From the NCBI GenBank assembly GCA_002005325.1, contig CP017315.1, positions 558,001 through 622,000 of the forward strand: DNA of 64,000 nt, read 5' to 3'. Shown in pieces: positions 1 to 10,810 of the stretch. The notes beneath the pieces are model-generated. The model searched no databases. It was not told where the DNA came from and worked only from the letters and a program-made list of their open reading frames with translations. This stretch comes from Candidatus Tokpelaia hoelldoblerii (GTDB lineage: Bacteria; Pseudomonadota; Alphaproteobacteria; Rhizobiales; Rhizobiaceae). The position numbers and the translations under genes were made by a program. Positions within the stretch are counted from its first letter, which is position 1; every line of letters starts with the position of its first letter.

Positions 1-1586
1 TCCAGCTGCCGATCGGTGCGGAAAACGAGTTTGAGGGCGTTGTTGACCTCATTGAAATGAAGGCGTTGCGCTGGGATGGCAGTATCGGTTCTGACACGCA
101 GGTTGGTGATATTCCGGCTGATATGCAGGATAAAGCTGCTGAATACCGTGAGAAGCTGGTTGAAATGGCTGTTGAAGTTGATGAAGCTGCCATGGAAGCC
201 TACCTTGAGGGTAAAGAGCCGGGCAATGACGAGCTGCGCAAGCTTATCCGCACGGGCACAATTAATGTTGAGTTTCATCCGATTCTGTGTGGTACGGCTT
301 TCAAGAACAAGGGTGTGCAGCCGCTTCTTGATGCTGTTGTTGATTATCTGCCGGCACCGATGGAAGTTCCGGCCATTAAGGGCATTGATGTTAAAACCGG
401 TGAGGAAACAACCCGCGAATCATCTGATGATGCGCCGTTCTCCATGCTGGCTTTCAAGATCATGAATGATCCGTTTGTCGGTTCGCTGACATTCTGCCGC
501 ATTTACTCCGGCAAGCTGCAGAAGGGGACTTCGCTTGAAAATACCGTCAAGGGCAAGCGTGAGCGTATCGGCCGCATGTTGCAGATGCACTCCAATTCCC
601 GTGAGGATATTGAAGAGGCTTTTGCCGGTGATATCGTTGCTCTGGCTGGTCTGAAGGAAACGACAACCGGTGATACACTCTGCGATCCGCTGAAGCCGGT
701 TATCCTTGAGCGCATGGAATTTCCCGATCCGGTTATTGAAATCGCGATTGAGCCGAAAACCAAGGCTGATCAGGAAAAAATGGGTATTGCCCTCAATCGC
801 CTTGCTGCGGAAGATCCGTCTTTCCGTGTCAAGTCGGACGAGGAATCCGGTCAGACGATCATTGCCGGTATGGGTGAATTGCATCTCGACATTATCGTTG
901 ACCGCATGAAGCGTGAATTCAAGGTTGAAGCCAATATCGGCCAGCCGCAGGTTGCTTATCGTGAAACGATTACCAAGGTTGCTGAAATTGACTATACCCA
1001 TAAGAAGCAGTCTGGTGGTTCGGGCCAGTTTGCCCGTGTCAAGATTATCTTTGAGCCGCATGAAGGTGATGACTTCATCTTTGAATCAAAGATTGTCGGC
1101 GGTGCTGTGCCGCGTGAATATATTCCGGGTGTGCAGAAGGGTATTGAGAGCGTCATGGGTTCCGGCCCGTTGGCAGGCTTCCCGATGCTGGGTGTCAAGG
1201 CAACCCTGATCGATGGTGCCTACCACGATGTGGATTCTTCTGTTCTGGCCTTTGAAATTGCAGCGCGTGCTGCCTTCCGTGAAGGTGCGCAGAAGGCTGG
1301 CGCCCAGTTGCTGGAGCCTATCATGAAGGTTGAGGTGGTGACGCCGGAAGACTACATGGGTGATGTTATCGGCGATTTGAATTCTCGCCGTGGCCAGATT
1401 TCCGGGACGGAAAACCGTGGTATTGCGCAGGTCGTCAATGCAATGGTGCCGCTGGCCAACATGTTCGGCTATGTGAATTCGCTGCGTTCAATGAGTCAGG
1501 GCCGCGCCCAGTACACGATGCAGTTTGATCATTATGAGCCTGTGCCGGCAGCTGTCGCGCAGGAAATTCAGAAGAAATATGCGTGA
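1..1586 (+). CDS. fusA: Elongation factor G, 3' part (5' end outside window)
   Basis: EF-G is the GTPase that drives ribosomal translocation and, with RRF, ribosome recycling. The reading frame is open from base 3, before the first in-frame ATG at base 57, so the gene enters from the left. About 527 of the usual ~695 residues are present. Missing are the P-loop and the other N-terminal G motifs; present are the end of the G domain and domains II-V, ending [20 protein letters not shown]. It is followed after 62 nt by tuf, the normal end of the str operon (rpsL-rpsG-fusA-tuf). Identification is certain; the 5' truncation is only the window edge. Confidence 0.98.
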   Translation, partial: QLPIGAENEFEGVVDLIEMKALRWDGSIGSDTQVGDIPADMQDKAAEYREKLVEMAVEVDEAAMEAYLEGKEPGNDELRKLIRTGTINVEFHPILCGTAFKNKGVQPLLDAVVDYLPAPMEVPAIKGIDVKTGEETTRESSDDAPFSMLAFKIMNDPFVGSLTFCRIYSGKLQKGTSLENTVKGKRERIGRMLQMHSNSREDIEEAFAGDIVALAGLKETTTGDTLCDPLKPVILERMEFPDPVIEIAIEPKTKADQEKMGIALNRLAAEDPSFRVKSDEESGQTIIAGMGELHLDIIVDRMKREFKVEANIGQPQVAYRETITKVAEIDYTHKKQSGGSGQFARVKIIFEPHEGDDFIFESKIVGGAVPREYIPGVQKGIESVMGSGPLAGFPMLGVKATLIDGAYHDVDSSVLAFEIAARAAFREGAQKAGAQLLEPIMKVEVVTPEDYMGDVIGDLNSRRGQISGTENRGIAQVVNAMVPLANMFGYVNSLRSMSQGRAQYTMQFDHYEPVPAAVAQEIQKKYA

Positions 1587-1648
1587 TCGGCTGATTACGT
1601 TTTGGTTTAAACAAGCCCCGGTTGCGGGCAATTGAATGGAGAGCTCAA

Positions 1649-2824
1649 ATGGCGAAGAGCAAATTTGAACGAACGAAGCCTCACGTTAATATAGGCACGA
1701 TAGGTCACGTTGACCATGGCAAGACGACGCTTACTGCGGCAATTACGAAGTATTTCGGAGAATTCCGTGATTACAGCCAGATTGACGCTGCGCCTGAGGA
1801 AAAGGAACGTGGTATCACGATTTCGACGTCGCATGTTGAGTATGAGACGGATAACCGGCACTACGCCCACGTTGACTGCCCTGGCCACGCTGACTATGTG
1901 AAGAACATGATCACGGGTGCTGCGCAGATGGATGGAGCTATTCTTGTTGTGAATGCAGCTGATGGTCCGATGCCGCAGACGCGGGAGCATATTCTGCTTG
2001 CCCGTCAGGTTGGTGTTCCGGCGATTGTTGTTTTCCTGAACAAGGTTGATCAGGTGAATGATGAAGAGCTTCTTGAGCTTGTTGAGCTTGAGGTGCGTGA
2101 GCTTCTGTCGAAATATGATTTTCCTGGTGATGATATTCCGATTGTGAAGGGTTCTGCGCTTGCTGCTCTTGAGGGTCGTGACAAGGACATCGGCGAAGAT
2201 GCGATCCGCCTGCTGATGAGCGAGGTTGATGGTTACATCCCTACGCCTCAGCGTCCTGTTGACCAGCCTTTCCTGATGCCGATTGAGGATGTTTTCTCTA
2301 TTTCGGGGCGTGGTACGGTTGTTACTGGCCGTGTTGAGCGGGGTATTGTTAAGGTTGGCGAGGAGATCGAGATTGTTGGTATTCGTCCGACGTCGAAATC
2401 GACTGTTACGGGCGTTGAAATGTTCCGCAAGCTTCTTGACCAGGGTCAGGCCGGTGATAACATCGGTGCGCTGCTTCGCGGTGTTGACCGTGAGGGTGTT
2501 GAGCGTGGCCAGGTTCTGGCGAAGCCCGGTTCAGTTACGCCGCACACGAAGTTCAAGGCTGAGGCTTATATCCTTACGAAGGAAGAGGGTGGGCGTCATA
2601 CGCCGTTCTTCACGAACTACCGTCCTCAGTTTTACTTCCGTACGACGGACGTCACTGGTATTGTGACGTTGCCTGAAGGGACTGAGATGGTTATGCCTGG
2701 TGATAACATTGCAATGGATGTTGCCTTGATTGTGCCGATTGCGATGGAAGAGAAGCTTCGCTTTGCTATTCGTGAGGGCGGCCGTACAGTCGGTGCAGGT
2801 ATCGTATCTAAAATTATCGAGTAA
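1649..2824 (+). CDS. tuf: Elongation factor Tu, copy 1
   Basis: EF-Tu delivers aminoacyl-tRNA to the ribosomal A site as a GTP complex. The 391-residue product starts [27 protein letters not shown]'s first residues at 1649; an in-frame start at 1622 is rejected because 1649 has a GGAGAG Shine-Dalgarno and matches copy 2. G motifs are visible: GHVDHGKT (P-loop), DCPGHADY and NKVD. Terminal gene of the str operon. The coding sequence is identical to the copy at 20703-21878, and the identity stops abruptly one base before ATG and five bases after the stop, a sign of gene conversion. Confidence 0.98.
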   Translation: MAKSKFERTKPHVNIGTIGHVDHGKTTLTAAITKYFGEFRDYSQIDAAPEEKERGITISTSHVEYETDNRHYAHVDCPGHADYVKNMITGAAQMDGAILVVNAADGPMPQTREHILLARQVGVPAIVVFLNKVDQVNDEELLELVELEVRELLSKYDFPGDDIPIVKGSALAALEGRDKDIGEDAIRLLMSEVDGYIPTPQRPVDQPFLMPIEDVFSISGRGTVVTGRVERGIVKVGEEIEIVGIRPTSKSTVTGVEMFRKLLDQGQAGDNIGALLRGVDREGVERGQVLAKPGSVTPHTKFKAEAYILTKEEGGRHTPFFTNYRPQFYFRTTDVTGIVTLPEGTEMVMPGDNIAMDVALIVPIAMEEKLRFAIREGGRTVGAGIVSKIIE

Positions 2825-2845
2825 ATGGAAAGATTCATGAGCGGG

Positions 2846-2866
2846 CGCCTTCTTGTGTAGAAGGCG
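2846..2866 (+). other. Hairpin between tuf and rpsJ
   Basis: Perfect 8-bp stem (CGCCTTCT / AGAAGGCG) with a 5-nt loop in the 68-nt tuf-rpsJ spacer. There is no U-run after it, so it is not a classical terminator; it could be a processing or pausing structure ahead of the S10 operon. Function is unproven. Confidence 0.45.
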
Positions 2867-2892
2867 TTCCCAATGACAAGGAACAGAAGAGT

Positions 2893-3201
2893 ATGAACGG
2901 TCAGAACATCCGCATTCGCCTCAAGGCGTTTGATCATCGGATCCTTGATGCGTCGACACGGGAAATCGTTTCGACAGCCAAGCGTACCGGCGCCAATGTC
3001 CGTGGACCGATTCCGTTACCGACACGGATCGAGAAATTCACAGTCAACAGGTCGCCGCATATTGACAAGAAAAGCCGCGAACAGTTCGAGATGCGCACCC
3101 ATAAGCGCCTTCTTGATATTGTTGATCCAACCCCGCAGACCGTTGATGCGCTGATGAAGCTTGATCTTTCTGCCGGTGTTGATGTTGAGATCAAGCTTTA
3201 A
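2893..3201 (+). CDS. rpsJ: 30S ribosomal protein S10
   Basis: S10 is a 30S head protein and also the NusE subunit of transcription antitermination complexes. The 102-residue product ([16 protein letters not shown]...) has the family's normal length and the conserved KAFDHRILD and THKRLLDI segments. First gene of the S10 operon, 27 nt before rplC. Confidence 0.98.
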   Translation: MNGQNIRIRLKAFDHRILDASTREIVSTAKRTGANVRGPIPLPTRIEKFTVNRSPHIDKKSREQFEMRTHKRLLDIVDPTPQTVDALMKLDLSAGVDVEIKL

Positions 3202-3228
3202 AGTTCGGGACGAGAAGGAACGAATTCG

Positions 3229-3969
3229 ATGCGTTCAGGTGTAATTGCACAAAAGCTGGGTATGACCCGCATCTATAATGATGCCGGTGAGCATGTGCCT
3301 GTTACAGTGCTCCGTTTGGAGAATTGTCAGGTTGTTGCCCAGCGCACAGTTGAAAAAAATGGTTATACGGCTGTTCAGCTTGGTGTTGGCCTTGCCAAGG
3401 TTAAAAACACCACAAAGCCGTTGCGTGGTCATTTCGCCAAGGCTTCTGTTGAGCCGAAAGCGAAAATGGCAGAATTTCGCGTATCGCCGGAAAATCTGCT
3501 TGATGTCGGTGCGGAAATCACCGCCGGGCATTTTGTTGCAGGCCAGAAGGTTGATGTGACCGGGACAAGCGTTGGTAAAGGTTTTGCCGGTGTTATGAAG
3601 CGTCATAACTTTGGTGGTCACCGTGCTTCCCACGGTAACTCGATCACCCACCGCGCCCATGGTTCGACCGGTCAGCGTCAGGATCCGGGCAAGGTGTTCA
3701 AAGGCAAGAAGATGGCCGGTCACATGGGCGATGTCCGCGTGACAACCCAGAATATTGAAGTTGTCTCAACGGATCTGGATCGTGGCCTTATTCTGGTTCG
3801 CGGTGCGGTTCCAGGCTCAAAGGGTGCCTGGATTCTTGTCCGTGATGCAGTGAAAAGCGCGCTTCCTGAAAATGCGCCAAAGCCAGCGGCTTTGCGTGCG
3901 GTAGCAGAAGCGAAAGTAGAAACGGCTGCCCCGGAAGCGGAAACGCCGGCAGTTGAGGGAGCCGAATGA
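3229..3969 (+). CDS. rplC: 50S ribosomal protein L3
   Basis: L3 is an early 50S assembly protein near the peptidyl transferase centre. 246 residues; starts [15 protein letters not shown] and contains the conserved GHRASHGNS and [23 protein letters not shown] region. It carries an Ala/Glu-rich C-terminal tail after about residue 215 that is longer than in E. coli L3 (209 aa), as is common in rhizobia. Its stop overlaps the rplD start (ATGA), which suggests translational coupling. Confidence 0.97.
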   Translation: MRSGVIAQKLGMTRIYNDAGEHVPVTVLRLENCQVVAQRTVEKNGYTAVQLGVGLAKVKNTTKPLRGHFAKASVEPKAKMAEFRVSPENLLDVGAEITAGHFVAGQKVDVTGTSVGKGFAGVMKRHNFGGHRASHGNSITHRAHGSTGQRQDPGKVFKGKKMAGHMGDVRVTTQNIEVVSTDLDRGLILVRGAVPGSKGAWILVRDAVKSALPENAPKPAALRAVAEAKVETAAPEAETPAVEGAE

Positions 3970-4589
3970 TGGATCTCGTAATTAAAACACTTGAAGGCAA
4001 GGAAAGCGGCAAGCTCACTGTTTCGAAAGAAATCTTTGGTCTGGCCCCGCGTGAAGACCTGTTGCAGCGCGTTGTTCGCTGGCAGCTTGCCCGTCGCCAG
4101 CAGGGAACGCATCAGACGCAGACACGTGCTGATGTTTCCCGTACCGGTGCCAAGATGTACAAGCAGAAGGGAACGGGCCGTGCCCGTCACTCGTCCGCCC
4201 GTGCACCGCAGTTCCGTGGTGGTGGCAAGGCACATGGCCCGGTTTTCCGCAGCCATGCTCATGACCTGCCGAAAAAGGTTCGCGCTCTTGGCCTTCGCCA
4301 TGCGCTTTCAGCCAAGGTCAAGGCGAAAGATCTGATTATTGTAGATGATTTGCAGATCAAGGAAGGCAAGACCAGGGAACTGATCAAGCGCTTTGAAAAG
4401 CTGGGTTTTGGCAATGCGCTTCTGATCGGCGGCAAGGAAATTGATGTCAATTTCAGCCGTGCGGCATCCAACATTCCCAATGTCGATGTGCTGCCGGTTC
4501 AGGGCATCAATGTTTATGACATTCTGCGCCGTGGCAAGCTTGTGCTTTCCAAAGCGGCGGTAGAAGCCCTTGAGGAGCGGTTCAAATGA
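3966..4589 (+). CDS. rplD: 50S ribosomal protein L4
   Basis: L4 lines the exit tunnel and in many bacteria represses its own S10 operon. 207 residues, or 206 if the second ATG at 3969 is used (the start reads ATGATG). The long internal loop is recognisable by [25 protein letters not shown]. Overlaps rplC by 4 nt and rplW by 4 nt. Confidence 0.97.
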   Translation: MMDLVIKTLEGKESGKLTVSKEIFGLAPREDLLQRVVRWQLARRQQGTHQTQTRADVSRTGAKMYKQKGTGRARHSSARAPQFRGGGKAHGPVFRSHAHDLPKKVRALGLRHALSAKVKAKDLIIVDDLQIKEGKTRELIKRFEKLGFGNALLIGGKEIDVNFSRAASNIPNVDVLPVQGINVYDILRRGKLVLSKAAVEALEERFK

Positions 4590-4882
4590 CGATAGATCTT
4601 CGCCATTATGACGTAATTGTCAGTCCGGTGATTACCGAGAAGTCGACTATGGTTTCTGAAAACAACCAGGTCATGTTCAATGTTGCGCCGAAGGCGACAA
4701 AACCTGAAATCAAAGCTGCCGTTGAAGCGCTGTTCGGCGTTAAGGTGAAAGCGGTCAATACCCTTGTTCGCAAGGGCAAGGAAAAGCGTTTCAAAGGGAT
4801 TGTTGGTCGGCAGAATGATGTCAAAAAAGCGGTCGTTACGCTGGCTGAAGGCCAGTCTATCGATGTTTCGACCGGTCTTTGA
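4586..4882 (+). CDS. rplW: 50S ribosomal protein L23
   Basis: L23 sits at the tunnel exit and docks trigger factor and SRP. 98 residues, normal length, with the conserved PVITEKSTM start region and [15 protein letters not shown]. Its start overlaps the rplD stop. Trigger factor, its docking partner, is encoded at 43880-45322. Confidence 0.97.
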   Translation: MTIDLRHYDVIVSPVITEKSTMVSENNQVMFNVAPKATKPEIKAAVEALFGVKVKAVNTLVRKGKEKRFKGIVGRQNDVKKAVVTLAEGQSIDVSTGL

Positions 4883-4903
4883 GAGGCGTTGGAGTAGGAA
4901 ATA

Positions 4904-5737
4904 ATGGCACTTAAGCATTTTAATCCAACCACGCCGGGTCAACGCCAGCTTGTTATCGTTGACAGGTCCGGCCTTTACAAGGGAAAGCCCGTCAAATCCT
5001 TGACGCAGGGGCTGACCTCAAAGGGTGGCCGTAACAATACCGGTCGTGTTACAGTTCGCTTTCAGGGCGGCGGTCACAAGCGCAGCTATCGTTTTATCGA
5101 TTTCAAGCGCGTAAAACATGATGTTTCAGCCAAGGTTGAACGTCTGGAATACGATCCGAACCGTACGGCTTTCATTGCGCTCATCCGCTATGAAGATGGT
5201 GAGCTGAGCTACATTCTGGCACCGCAGCGCCTCGCCGTTGGCGACAGTGTTATTGCGGGCGCGAATGTTGATGTGAAGCCCGGCAACGCAATGCCGCTGA
5301 ACAGCATGCCGGTTGGCACCATCATCCACAATGTGGAGATGAAGCCCGGCAAGGGTGGCCAGATTGCCCGCTCAGCCGGCACTTATGCCCAGCTGGTCGG
5401 CCGTGATCAGGGTATGGCGATTTTGCGGTTGAATTCGGGTGAACAACGCCTTGTTCATGGCGCCTGCTATGCGACAGTGGGGGCGGTTTCCAATCCCGAT
5501 CACGGCAACATCAACGATGGTAAAGCCGGCCGTTCCCGCTGGCGTGGCAAGCGTCCGCACGTTCGCGGCGTTGCCATGAACCCTGTTGATCACCCGCATG
5601 GCGGTGGTGAAGGGCGCACATCTGGCGGACGCCATCCGGTTTCCCCATGGGGCAAGCCCACAAAGGGCAAGCGGACACGTTCTAACAAAGCGACGGATAA
5701 GTTCATCATGCGCTCCCGTCATCAGCGCAAGAAATAA
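4904..5737 (+). CDS. rplB: 50S ribosomal protein L2
   Basis: L2 is needed for subunit association and peptidyl transferase activity. 277 residues, normal length, with the highly conserved C-terminal [16 protein letters not shown] segment that contains the essential histidine. Located 21 nt after rplW. Confidence 0.98.
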   Translation: MALKHFNPTTPGQRQLVIVDRSGLYKGKPVKSLTQGLTSKGGRNNTGRVTVRFQGGGHKRSYRFIDFKRVKHDVSAKVERLEYDPNRTAFIALIRYEDGELSYILAPQRLAVGDSVIAGANVDVKPGNAMPLNSMPVGTIIHNVEMKPGKGGQIARSAGTYAQLVGRDQGMAILRLNSGEQRLVHGACYATVGAVSNPDHGNINDGKAGRSRWRGKRPHVRGVAMNPVDHPHGGGEGRTSGGRHPVSPWGKPTKGKRTRSNKATDKFIMRSRHQRKK

Positions 5738-5752
5738 GAGAGGTAGTCTAAA

Positions 5753-6031
5753 GTGGCTCGTTCAGTTTGGAAAGGACCGTTTGTTGATGGCTATCTTCTC
5801 AAGAAAGCTGAGAAGGTACGCGAGAGCGGTCGTAATGAAGTTATCAAGATGTGGAGCCGCCGCTCCACGATTCTGCCGCAGTTTGTCGGCCTGACCTTCG
5901 GCGTTTATAACGGAAACAAGCACGTGCCTGTTTCGGTTAACGAAGAAATGGTTGGACATAAATTTGGCGAATTCGCTCCGACCCGTACCTATTATGGTCA
6001 TGGCGCGGACAAGAAAGCGAAGAGGAAGTAA
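5753..6031 (+). CDS. rpsS: 30S ribosomal protein S19
   Basis: S19 is a 30S head protein that contacts the A-site finger and S13. 92 residues starting [16 protein letters not shown]. The start codon is GTG at 5753, preceded by AGAGAGG; no ATG gives the conserved N-terminus. Fifteen nt after rplB. Confidence 0.97.
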   Translation: MARSVWKGPFVDGYLLKKAEKVRESGRNEVIKMWSRRSTILPQFVGLTFGVYNGNKHVPVSVNEEMVGHKFGEFAPTRTYYGHGADKKAKRK

Positions 6032-6032
6032 C

Positions 6033-6422
6033 ATGGGCAAGGCTAAGGCTGCGCGCCAGCTAAAAGAAAACGAGGCAAAGGCTGTTACCCGTACAATCCG
6101 GGTCAGTCCCCAGAAACTTAATCTGGTTGCTGCCATGATCCGCGGGAAAAAGGTCAATTCTGCCTTGGCTGATCTGACTTTTTCGCGCAAGCGGATTGCA
6201 GTGACTGTCAGAAAAACGCTGGAATCAGCGATTGCCAATGCGGAAAACAACCATGATCTGGATGTTGATTCCCTTATTGTTGCGGAAGCGCACGTTGGCA
6301 AATCAATTGTGATGAAGCGTTTTCATGTTCGCGGTCGCGGTCGCGCCAGCCGGATTGAAAAGCCGTTCTCGCATCTTACCATCGTTGTCCGTGAAGTGAC
6401 AGCTAAAGGGGAGGCCGCATAA
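6033..6422 (+). CDS. rplV: 50S ribosomal protein L22
   Basis: L22 lines the exit tunnel with L4 and is a site of macrolide-resistance mutations. 129 residues from the ATG at 6033 ([18 protein letters not shown]); an open frame extends upstream to 5952 through rpsS, but the start directly after the rpsS stop fits the family. The conserved C-terminal [15 protein letters not shown] beta-hairpin is present. Overlaps rpsC by one base. Confidence 0.97.
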   Translation: MGKAKAARQLKENEAKAVTRTIRVSPQKLNLVAAMIRGKKVNSALADLTFSRKRIAVTVRKTLESAIANAENNHDLDVDSLIVAEAHVGKSIVMKRFHVRGRGRASRIEKPFSHLTIVVREVTAKGEAA

Positions 6423-7132
6423 TGGGTCAGAAGATTAATCCGGTCGGGCTTCGTCTCGGCATCAACCGCACCTGGAACTCCCGCTGGTATGCTGATACTG
6501 GTGAGTATGGCAGACTGCTGCATGAGGATCTGAAAATCCGCAGCTATCTGATGGAAGAGCTCAAGCAGGCCGGTATTGCCAAGATTGTTATCGAGCGTCC
6601 GCACAAGAAATGCCGTGTTACCATTCATTCAGCCCGTCCGGGTCTGATTATCGGTAAAAAAGGCGCTGATATTGAACGTTACCGCCGCAAACTGGCGGAT
6701 ATGACCAAGTCGGATGTATCGCTGAATATTGTTGAAGTGCGCAAGCCGGAAACGGACGCGACGTTGATTGCGCAGTCCATTGCCCAGCAGCTGGAGCGCC
6801 GTGTGGCATTCCGCCGTGCAATGAAACGTGCGGTTCAGTCGGCTATCCGTCTCGGAGCGGAAGGTATCCGTATCAACTGTTCAGGCCGTCTTGGCGGCGC
6901 GGAAATTGCCCGTATGGAATGGTATCGTGAGGGTCGAGTACCGCTGCACACTTTGCGTGCGGATGTCGATTATGGTACATCAGAGGCTGAAACAGCGTAT
7001 GGTATCTGCGGTGTGAAGGTCTGGGTGTTCAAGGGCGAGATCCTTGAGCATGACCCGATGGCTTCCGAACGCCGTGCTACAGAAGGCGATAATCAGGGTT
7101 CTTCATCGAACCGCCGCCGCGAAAACGCTTGA
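6422..7132 (+). CDS. rpsC: 30S ribosomal protein S3
   Basis: S3 forms part of the mRNA entry channel and its helicase site. 236 residues with [13 protein letters not shown] at the N-terminus and a KH domain with the GKKGADIE loop at about residues 78-85. One-base overlap with rplV indicates coupled translation. Confidence 0.98.
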   Translation: MGQKINPVGLRLGINRTWNSRWYADTGEYGRLLHEDLKIRSYLMEELKQAGIAKIVIERPHKKCRVTIHSARPGLIIGKKGADIERYRRKLADMTKSDVSLNIVEVRKPETDATLIAQSIAQQLERRVAFRRAMKRAVQSAIRLGAEGIRINCSGRLGGAEIARMEWYREGRVPLHTLRADVDYGTSEAETAYGICGVKVWVFKGEILEHDPMASERRATEGDNQGSSSNRRRENA

Positions 7133-7171
7133 TTTCAGGCGGTTGGATAGAGAGATTTGGAGTAGAGAACA

Positions 7172-7585
7172 ATGTTGCAGCCTAAGCGCACCAAGTTCCG
7201 CAAGCAGTTCAAGGGCCGGATTCACGGCAATGCGAAAGGTGGGACGGAACTGAATTTTGGTGCTTTCGGTCTGAAGGCTCTTGAGCCGGAGCGTGTCACC
7301 GCGCGTCAGATTGAAGCCGCCCGCCGTGCCATCACCCGTCATATGAAGCGTGCCGGTCGTGTCTGGATCCGTATTTTCCCTGATCTGCCGGTCACGTCAA
7401 AGCCGACAGAAGTCCGTATGGGTAAGGGTAAGGGCAGTGTTGACTACTGGGCGGCGCGTGTTGCCCCGGGTCGTGTTATGTTCGAGCTTGACGGTGTGCC
7501 GGAAGATGTAGCGCGTGAAGCGTTGCGCCTTGGTGCGGCGAAGTTGCCGGTCAAGACACGTTTCATCCAGCGTATTGCTGAGTAA
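7172..7585 (+). CDS. rplP: 50S ribosomal protein L16
   Basis: L16 helps position A-site tRNA at the peptidyl transferase centre. 137 residues starting [16 protein letters not shown], normal length, with the conserved [16 protein letters not shown] and [11 protein letters not shown] segments. A Shine-Dalgarno (GGAGTAG) precedes it. Confidence 0.98.
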   Translation: MLQPKRTKFRKQFKGRIHGNAKGGTELNFGAFGLKALEPERVTARQIEAARRAITRHMKRAGRVWIRIFPDLPVTSKPTEVRMGKGKGSVDYWAARVAPGRVMFELDGVPEDVAREALRLGAAKLPVKTRFIQRIAE

Positions 7586-7597
7586 AGAGGTTAAGCG

Positions 7598-7798
7598 ATG
7601 AAAGCCGTAGATGTTCGGGCCAAGACGCCTGACCAGTTAAAAGATGAGTTGGCCGCGCTGAAGAAAGAGCAGTTTAACCTGCGTTTTCAGAAGGCGACCG
7701 GTCAGTTGGAAAAAACCGCGCGTGTAAAACAGGTTCGCCGTGATATTGCGCGCATTAAAACAATCGCCCGCCAGAAGGCGGCTGATAGTCAGGCATAA
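7598..7798 (+). CDS. rpmC: 50S ribosomal protein L29
   Basis: L29 is a small two-helix protein at the tunnel exit next to L23. 66 residues, normal length, with the typical [18 protein letters not shown] core. Lies between rplP and rpsQ with short gaps. Confidence 0.96.
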   Translation: MKAVDVRAKTPDQLKDELAALKKEQFNLRFQKATGQLEKTARVKQVRRDIARIKTIARQKAADSQA

Positions 7799-7809
7799 GG
7801 AACAATATC

Positions 7810-8049
7810 ATGCCGAAGCGTATCTTGCAGGGCGTCGTTGTCAGCGACAAGAGTGATAAGACTGTTGTCGTGAAAGTCGAGCGCCGTTATTCTCATCCGC
7901 TTCTTCAGAAGACTGTACGTCAGTCGAAGAAATACAAAGCGCATGACGAAAATAACCAGTTCAAAACCGGTGATAAGGTTGCCATTCAGGAAGCCAGGCC
8001 GATTTCGAAGGATAAGCGCTGGGTTGTCATTGGCAACGCAACAGTGTAA
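7810..8049 (+). CDS. rpsQ: 30S ribosomal protein S17
   Basis: S17 is a primary 16S rRNA-binding protein of the 30S body. 79 residues, with [21 protein letters not shown] and [16 protein letters not shown]. Last gene of the S10 operon; an unusually long structured gap of 189 nt follows before rplN. Confidence 0.97.
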   Translation: MPKRILQGVVVSDKSDKTVVVKVERRYSHPLLQKTVRQSKKYKAHDENNQFKTGDKVAIQEARPISKDKRWVVIGNATV

Positions 8050-8053
8050 AAGG

Positions 8054-8202
8054 CACAAACTTGCTTTTTGTTTGTGTAATTAAAAAGTGTGTCGGACATT
8101 GTGCCATAATGATGAAAAAGGGTGTTTTCACCGTTTCTTTTTCATCAAAATGGCAAAATGTTCAAATCGTAGTTTGACAGGCATGTCCGGATGTGTAAAA
8201 CA
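8054..8202 (+). promoter_or_regulatory. rpsQ-rplN intergenic region: two hairpins and a possible promoter
   Basis: The 189-nt gap contains a 7-bp hairpin (CACAAAC/GTTTGTG, 8054-8076), a stronger compound hairpin at 8111-8146 (10-bp GATGAAAAAG/CTTTTTCATC enclosing GGTG/CACC), and an exact -35 hexamer TTGACA at 8174-8179. No convincing -10 lies at standard spacing, though TGTAAA is near. The arrangement suggests that the spc operon has its own promoter or an attenuator here. This is inference; no U-rich terminator is present. Confidence 0.4.
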
Positions 8203-8238
8203 CAGCCCGGACTACAACATTAAAGAAGGCGGCCAGTC

Positions 8239-8607
8239 ATGATTCAGATGCAAACAAACCTCGACGTTGCGGATAATTCCGGTGCCCGTCGTGTCATGTG
8301 CATCAAGGTGCTGGGCGGCTCGAAGCGGAGATATGCTTCCGTCGGCGACATTATTGTCGTTTCGGTTAAAGAAGCTATTCCGCGCGGCCGCGTTAAAAAA
8401 GGTGACGTGATGAAGGCGGTGGTTGTACGCACCGCCAAGGATATCCGTCGTGCAGATGGCAGTGTTATTCGTTTTGACAAGAACGCAGCTGTTCTTATCG
8501 ATAACAAGAAAGAGCCTATCGGTACGCGTATTTTCGGGCCGGTTCCGCGTGAATTGCGCGCGAAGAGCCATATGAAAATTATTTCACTTGCTCCCGAAGT
8601 GCTGTAA
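8239..8607 (+). CDS. rplN: 50S ribosomal protein L14
   Basis: L14 forms an intersubunit bridge. 122 residues, normal length, starting [21 protein letters not shown], with the conserved [13 protein letters not shown] near the C-terminus. First gene of the spc operon. The usual order rplN-rplX-rplE-rpsN-rpsH-rplF-rplR-rpsE-rpmD-rplO-secY follows. Confidence 0.98.
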   Translation: MIQMQTNLDVADNSGARRVMCIKVLGGSKRRYASVGDIIVVSVKEAIPRGRVKKGDVMKAVVVRTAKDIRRADGSVIRFDKNAAVLIDNKKEPIGTRIFGPVPRELRAKSHMKIISLAPEVL

Positions 8608-8619
8608 GGGTCGATCAAG

Positions 8620-8934
8620 ATGCAGAAAATTCGTAAAGGTGATAAAGTCGTTGTGCTGACCGGTAAAGACAAAGGTCGTAACGGCGAAGTTATCAAGGTT
8701 AATCCGAAGGAAGACAACGCTCTTGTGCGTGGCCTGAATATGGTCAAGCGGCATCAGCGTCAGACACAGACACAGGAAGCCGGTATCATCTCGAAGGAGG
8801 CTCCGATCCATCTGTCTAATCTGGCAGTGGCGGATCCGAAAGATGGCAAGCCGACCCGTGTTGGTTTCCGGATTGAAAAAGATGGTAAAAAGGTCCGCGT
8901 GGCCAAGCGTTCCGGAGAACTGATCGATGGCTGA
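8620..8934 (+). CDS. rplX: 50S ribosomal protein L24
   Basis: L24 initiates 50S assembly. 104 residues with the KOW motif [19 protein letters not shown] near the N-terminus. Overlaps rplE by 8 nt. Confidence 0.97.
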   Translation: MQKIRKGDKVVVLTGKDKGRNGEVIKVNPKEDNALVRGLNMVKRHQRQTQTQEAGIISKEAPIHLSNLAVADPKDGKPTRVGFRIEKDGKKVRVAKRSGELIDG

Positions 8935-9484
8935 AGCAAAATTTGAACCGCGTTTGAAAAAGCAGTACAGGGACGTTATCCGCAAGTCACTGCTTGAAGC
9001 GTTTAAATATGACAACGAAATGCAGATCCCGCGTATTGAAAAAGTTGTCATCAATATGGGTGTTGGTGAAGCAACAGCGGATTCCAAGAAGCCGGCCAAT
9101 GCCGCCGGTGATCTGGCGCTGATTACAGGTCAGAAGGCTGTTGTTACCCGGGCGCGTAATTCCATTGCAACTTTCAAGCTGCGTGAGGGAATGCCGATCG
9201 GTGCCAAGGTAACACTGCGCAAGGATCGTATGTACGACTTCCTTGATCGCCTGGTGACTATTGCGTTGCCGCGTGTTCGTGACTTTCGTGGTCTGAACCC
9301 GAAAAGCTTTGATGGCCGCGGCAATTTTGCCATGGGCATGAAGGAACACATTGTGTTTCCAGAGATCAACTATGATAAAGTGGATCAGATCTGGGGCATG
9401 GATATTATCGTTTGTACGACGGCGAAAACGGATGATGAAGCCCGCGAATTGTTGCGCGCTTTCAACTTTCCGTTCCGTTCGTAA
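8927..9484 (+). CDS. rplE: 50S ribosomal protein L5
   Basis: L5 binds 5S rRNA and contacts P-site tRNA. 185 residues with the conserved [31 protein letters not shown] and [13 protein letters not shown] segments. Starts inside the rplX coding end, so coupling is likely. Confidence 0.98.
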   Translation: MAEAKFEPRLKKQYRDVIRKSLLEAFKYDNEMQIPRIEKVVINMGVGEATADSKKPANAAGDLALITGQKAVVTRARNSIATFKLREGMPIGAKVTLRKDRMYDFLDRLVTIALPRVRDFRGLNPKSFDGRGNFAMGMKEHIVFPEINYDKVDQIWGMDIIVCTTAKTDDEARELLRAFNFPFRS

Positions 9485-9508
9485 CGGCAAGCGTAGCGAG
9501 GTATAGAA

Positions 9509-9814
9509 ATGGCCAAAATCAGTGCCGTAGAAAAGAACAAGCGTCGCGAGCGTATGGTGAAAAAATATGCCAATCGCCGTGCACGTTTGAAAGCAGTTGT
9601 TATGGATCAGAGCGTGTCTCTGGAAGAGCGTTTTAAAGCTTCTGTCCAGTTGGCGGAGCTGCCGCGCAACTCGACCAAGGTTCGTGTTCGCAACCGTTGT
9701 GAAGTGTCGGGTCGTCCGCGCGCTTATTATCGCAAACTGAAAATGTCGCGTATTGCTTTGCGCGAGCTTGGTTCGCTCGGATATGTTCCGGGTCTTGTCA
9801 AGTCAAGCTGGTAA
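9509..9814 (+). CDS. rpsN: 30S ribosomal protein S14
   Basis: S14 is a 30S head protein. 101 residues, the long zinc-free form (the only Cys is in NRCEVSGRPRAYYRK), as is normal for alphaproteobacteria. Between rplE and rpsH. Confidence 0.97.
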   Translation: MAKISAVEKNKRRERMVKKYANRRARLKAVVMDQSVSLEERFKASVQLAELPRNSTKVRVRNRCEVSGRPRAYYRKLKMSRIALRELGSLGYVPGLVKSSW

Positions 9815-9826
9815 GGAGAGACAAAG

Positions 9827-10225
9827 ATGTCTGTTTCAGATCCTCTTGGTGATATGCTGACCCGTATCCGTAACGCCATTGGCCGCCGGAAAACCAAACT
9901 GACAACGCCGGCTTCCAAGCTGCGTGCCCGTGTTTTGCAGGTTCTTCAGTCTGAAGGTTATATCCGCGGTTTCAGTCAGACTGATTTCGATAATGGCAAG
10001 TCCGAAATTGAAATCGAACTGAAATATTATGAAGGGGCACCGGTTATCCGCGAGATTTCGCGTATATCGAAGCCCGGTCGCCGTGTTTATGTTTCTGTCA
10101 AGTCTATTCCTCATGTGGCTAATGGACTGGGGATTTCGATCCTGTCCACGCCCAAGGGTGTAATGGCGGATCACGAAGCACGTGAACAGAATGTAGGTGG
10201 GGAGCTTCTTTGCCGCATCTTCTGA
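9827..10225 (+). CDS. rpsH: 30S ribosomal protein S8
   Basis: S8 binds 16S rRNA helix 21 and in enteric bacteria autoregulates the spc operon. 132 residues with [17 protein letters not shown] and the C-terminal [20 protein letters not shown]. Confidence 0.97.
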   Translation: MSVSDPLGDMLTRIRNAIGRRKTKLTTPASKLRARVLQVLQSEGYIRGFSQTDFDNGKSEIEIELKYYEGAPVIREISRISKPGRRVYVSVKSIPHVANGLGISILSTPKGVMADHEAREQNVGGELLCRIF

Positions 10226-10264
10226 TGTGGTGAAGTGGTTAAACCCGGAAGGACAGGTTAAGCT

Positions 10265-10798
10265 ATGTCTCGTATTGGAAAAAGACCCGTTCCGGTTCCC
10301 GCAGGTGTAACAGCCACGGTCGAAGGCCAGATGGTCACGGCCAAGGGTGCCAAGGGCGAATTGAACTTTGTCGTCAATGATGAAGTGCTCGTCAAGCTTG
10401 AAGATAACGCCGTTCTCGTCACGCCGCGTGACCAGTCGAAGGATGCGCGCTCCAAATGGGGTATGGCGCGTTCGATGATTGAAAATATCATGCAGGGTGT
10501 CAAGGACGGCTTTGAGAAGAAGCTGGAAATCAACGGTGTCGGTTATCGTGCCTCAATGCAGGGCAAGAACCTGCAATTGTCGCTGGGCTTCAGCCATGAT
10601 GTGATTTATGAGGTGCCCGCAGGTATTACCGTCACCGTACCCAAGCCGACTGAGATTACCGTTGTTGGTATCGACAAGCAGAAGGTCGGGCAGGTTGCAG
10701 CGGAAATTCGTGAATATCGCGGTCCGGAGCCTTACAAGGGCAAAGGTATCAAGTATGCGGATGAGCGTATTGTCCGTAAAGAAGGCAAGAAGAAATAA
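10265..10798 (+). CDS. rplF: 50S ribosomal protein L6
   Basis: L6 is a two-domain protein near the factor-binding site. 177 residues, starting [15 protein letters not shown], with the conserved [16 protein letters not shown] near the C-terminus. Follows rpsH after 39 nt with a GGACAGG ribosome-binding site. Confidence 0.97.
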   Translation: MSRIGKRPVPVPAGVTATVEGQMVTAKGAKGELNFVVNDEVLVKLEDNAVLVTPRDQSKDARSKWGMARSMIENIMQGVKDGFEKKLEINGVGYRASMQGKNLQLSLGFSHDVIYEVPAGITVTVPKPTEITVVGIDKQKVGQVAAEIREYRGPEPYKGKGIKYADERIVRKEGKKK

Positions 10799-10810
10799 GG
10801 AATCTGTGTT

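Noticed and set aside
420..1061. Long minus-strand ORFs inside fusA, rpoB, rpoC and ribosomal genes
   Set aside because: Shadows of strongly biased coding sequences; no ribosome-binding sites or known families.
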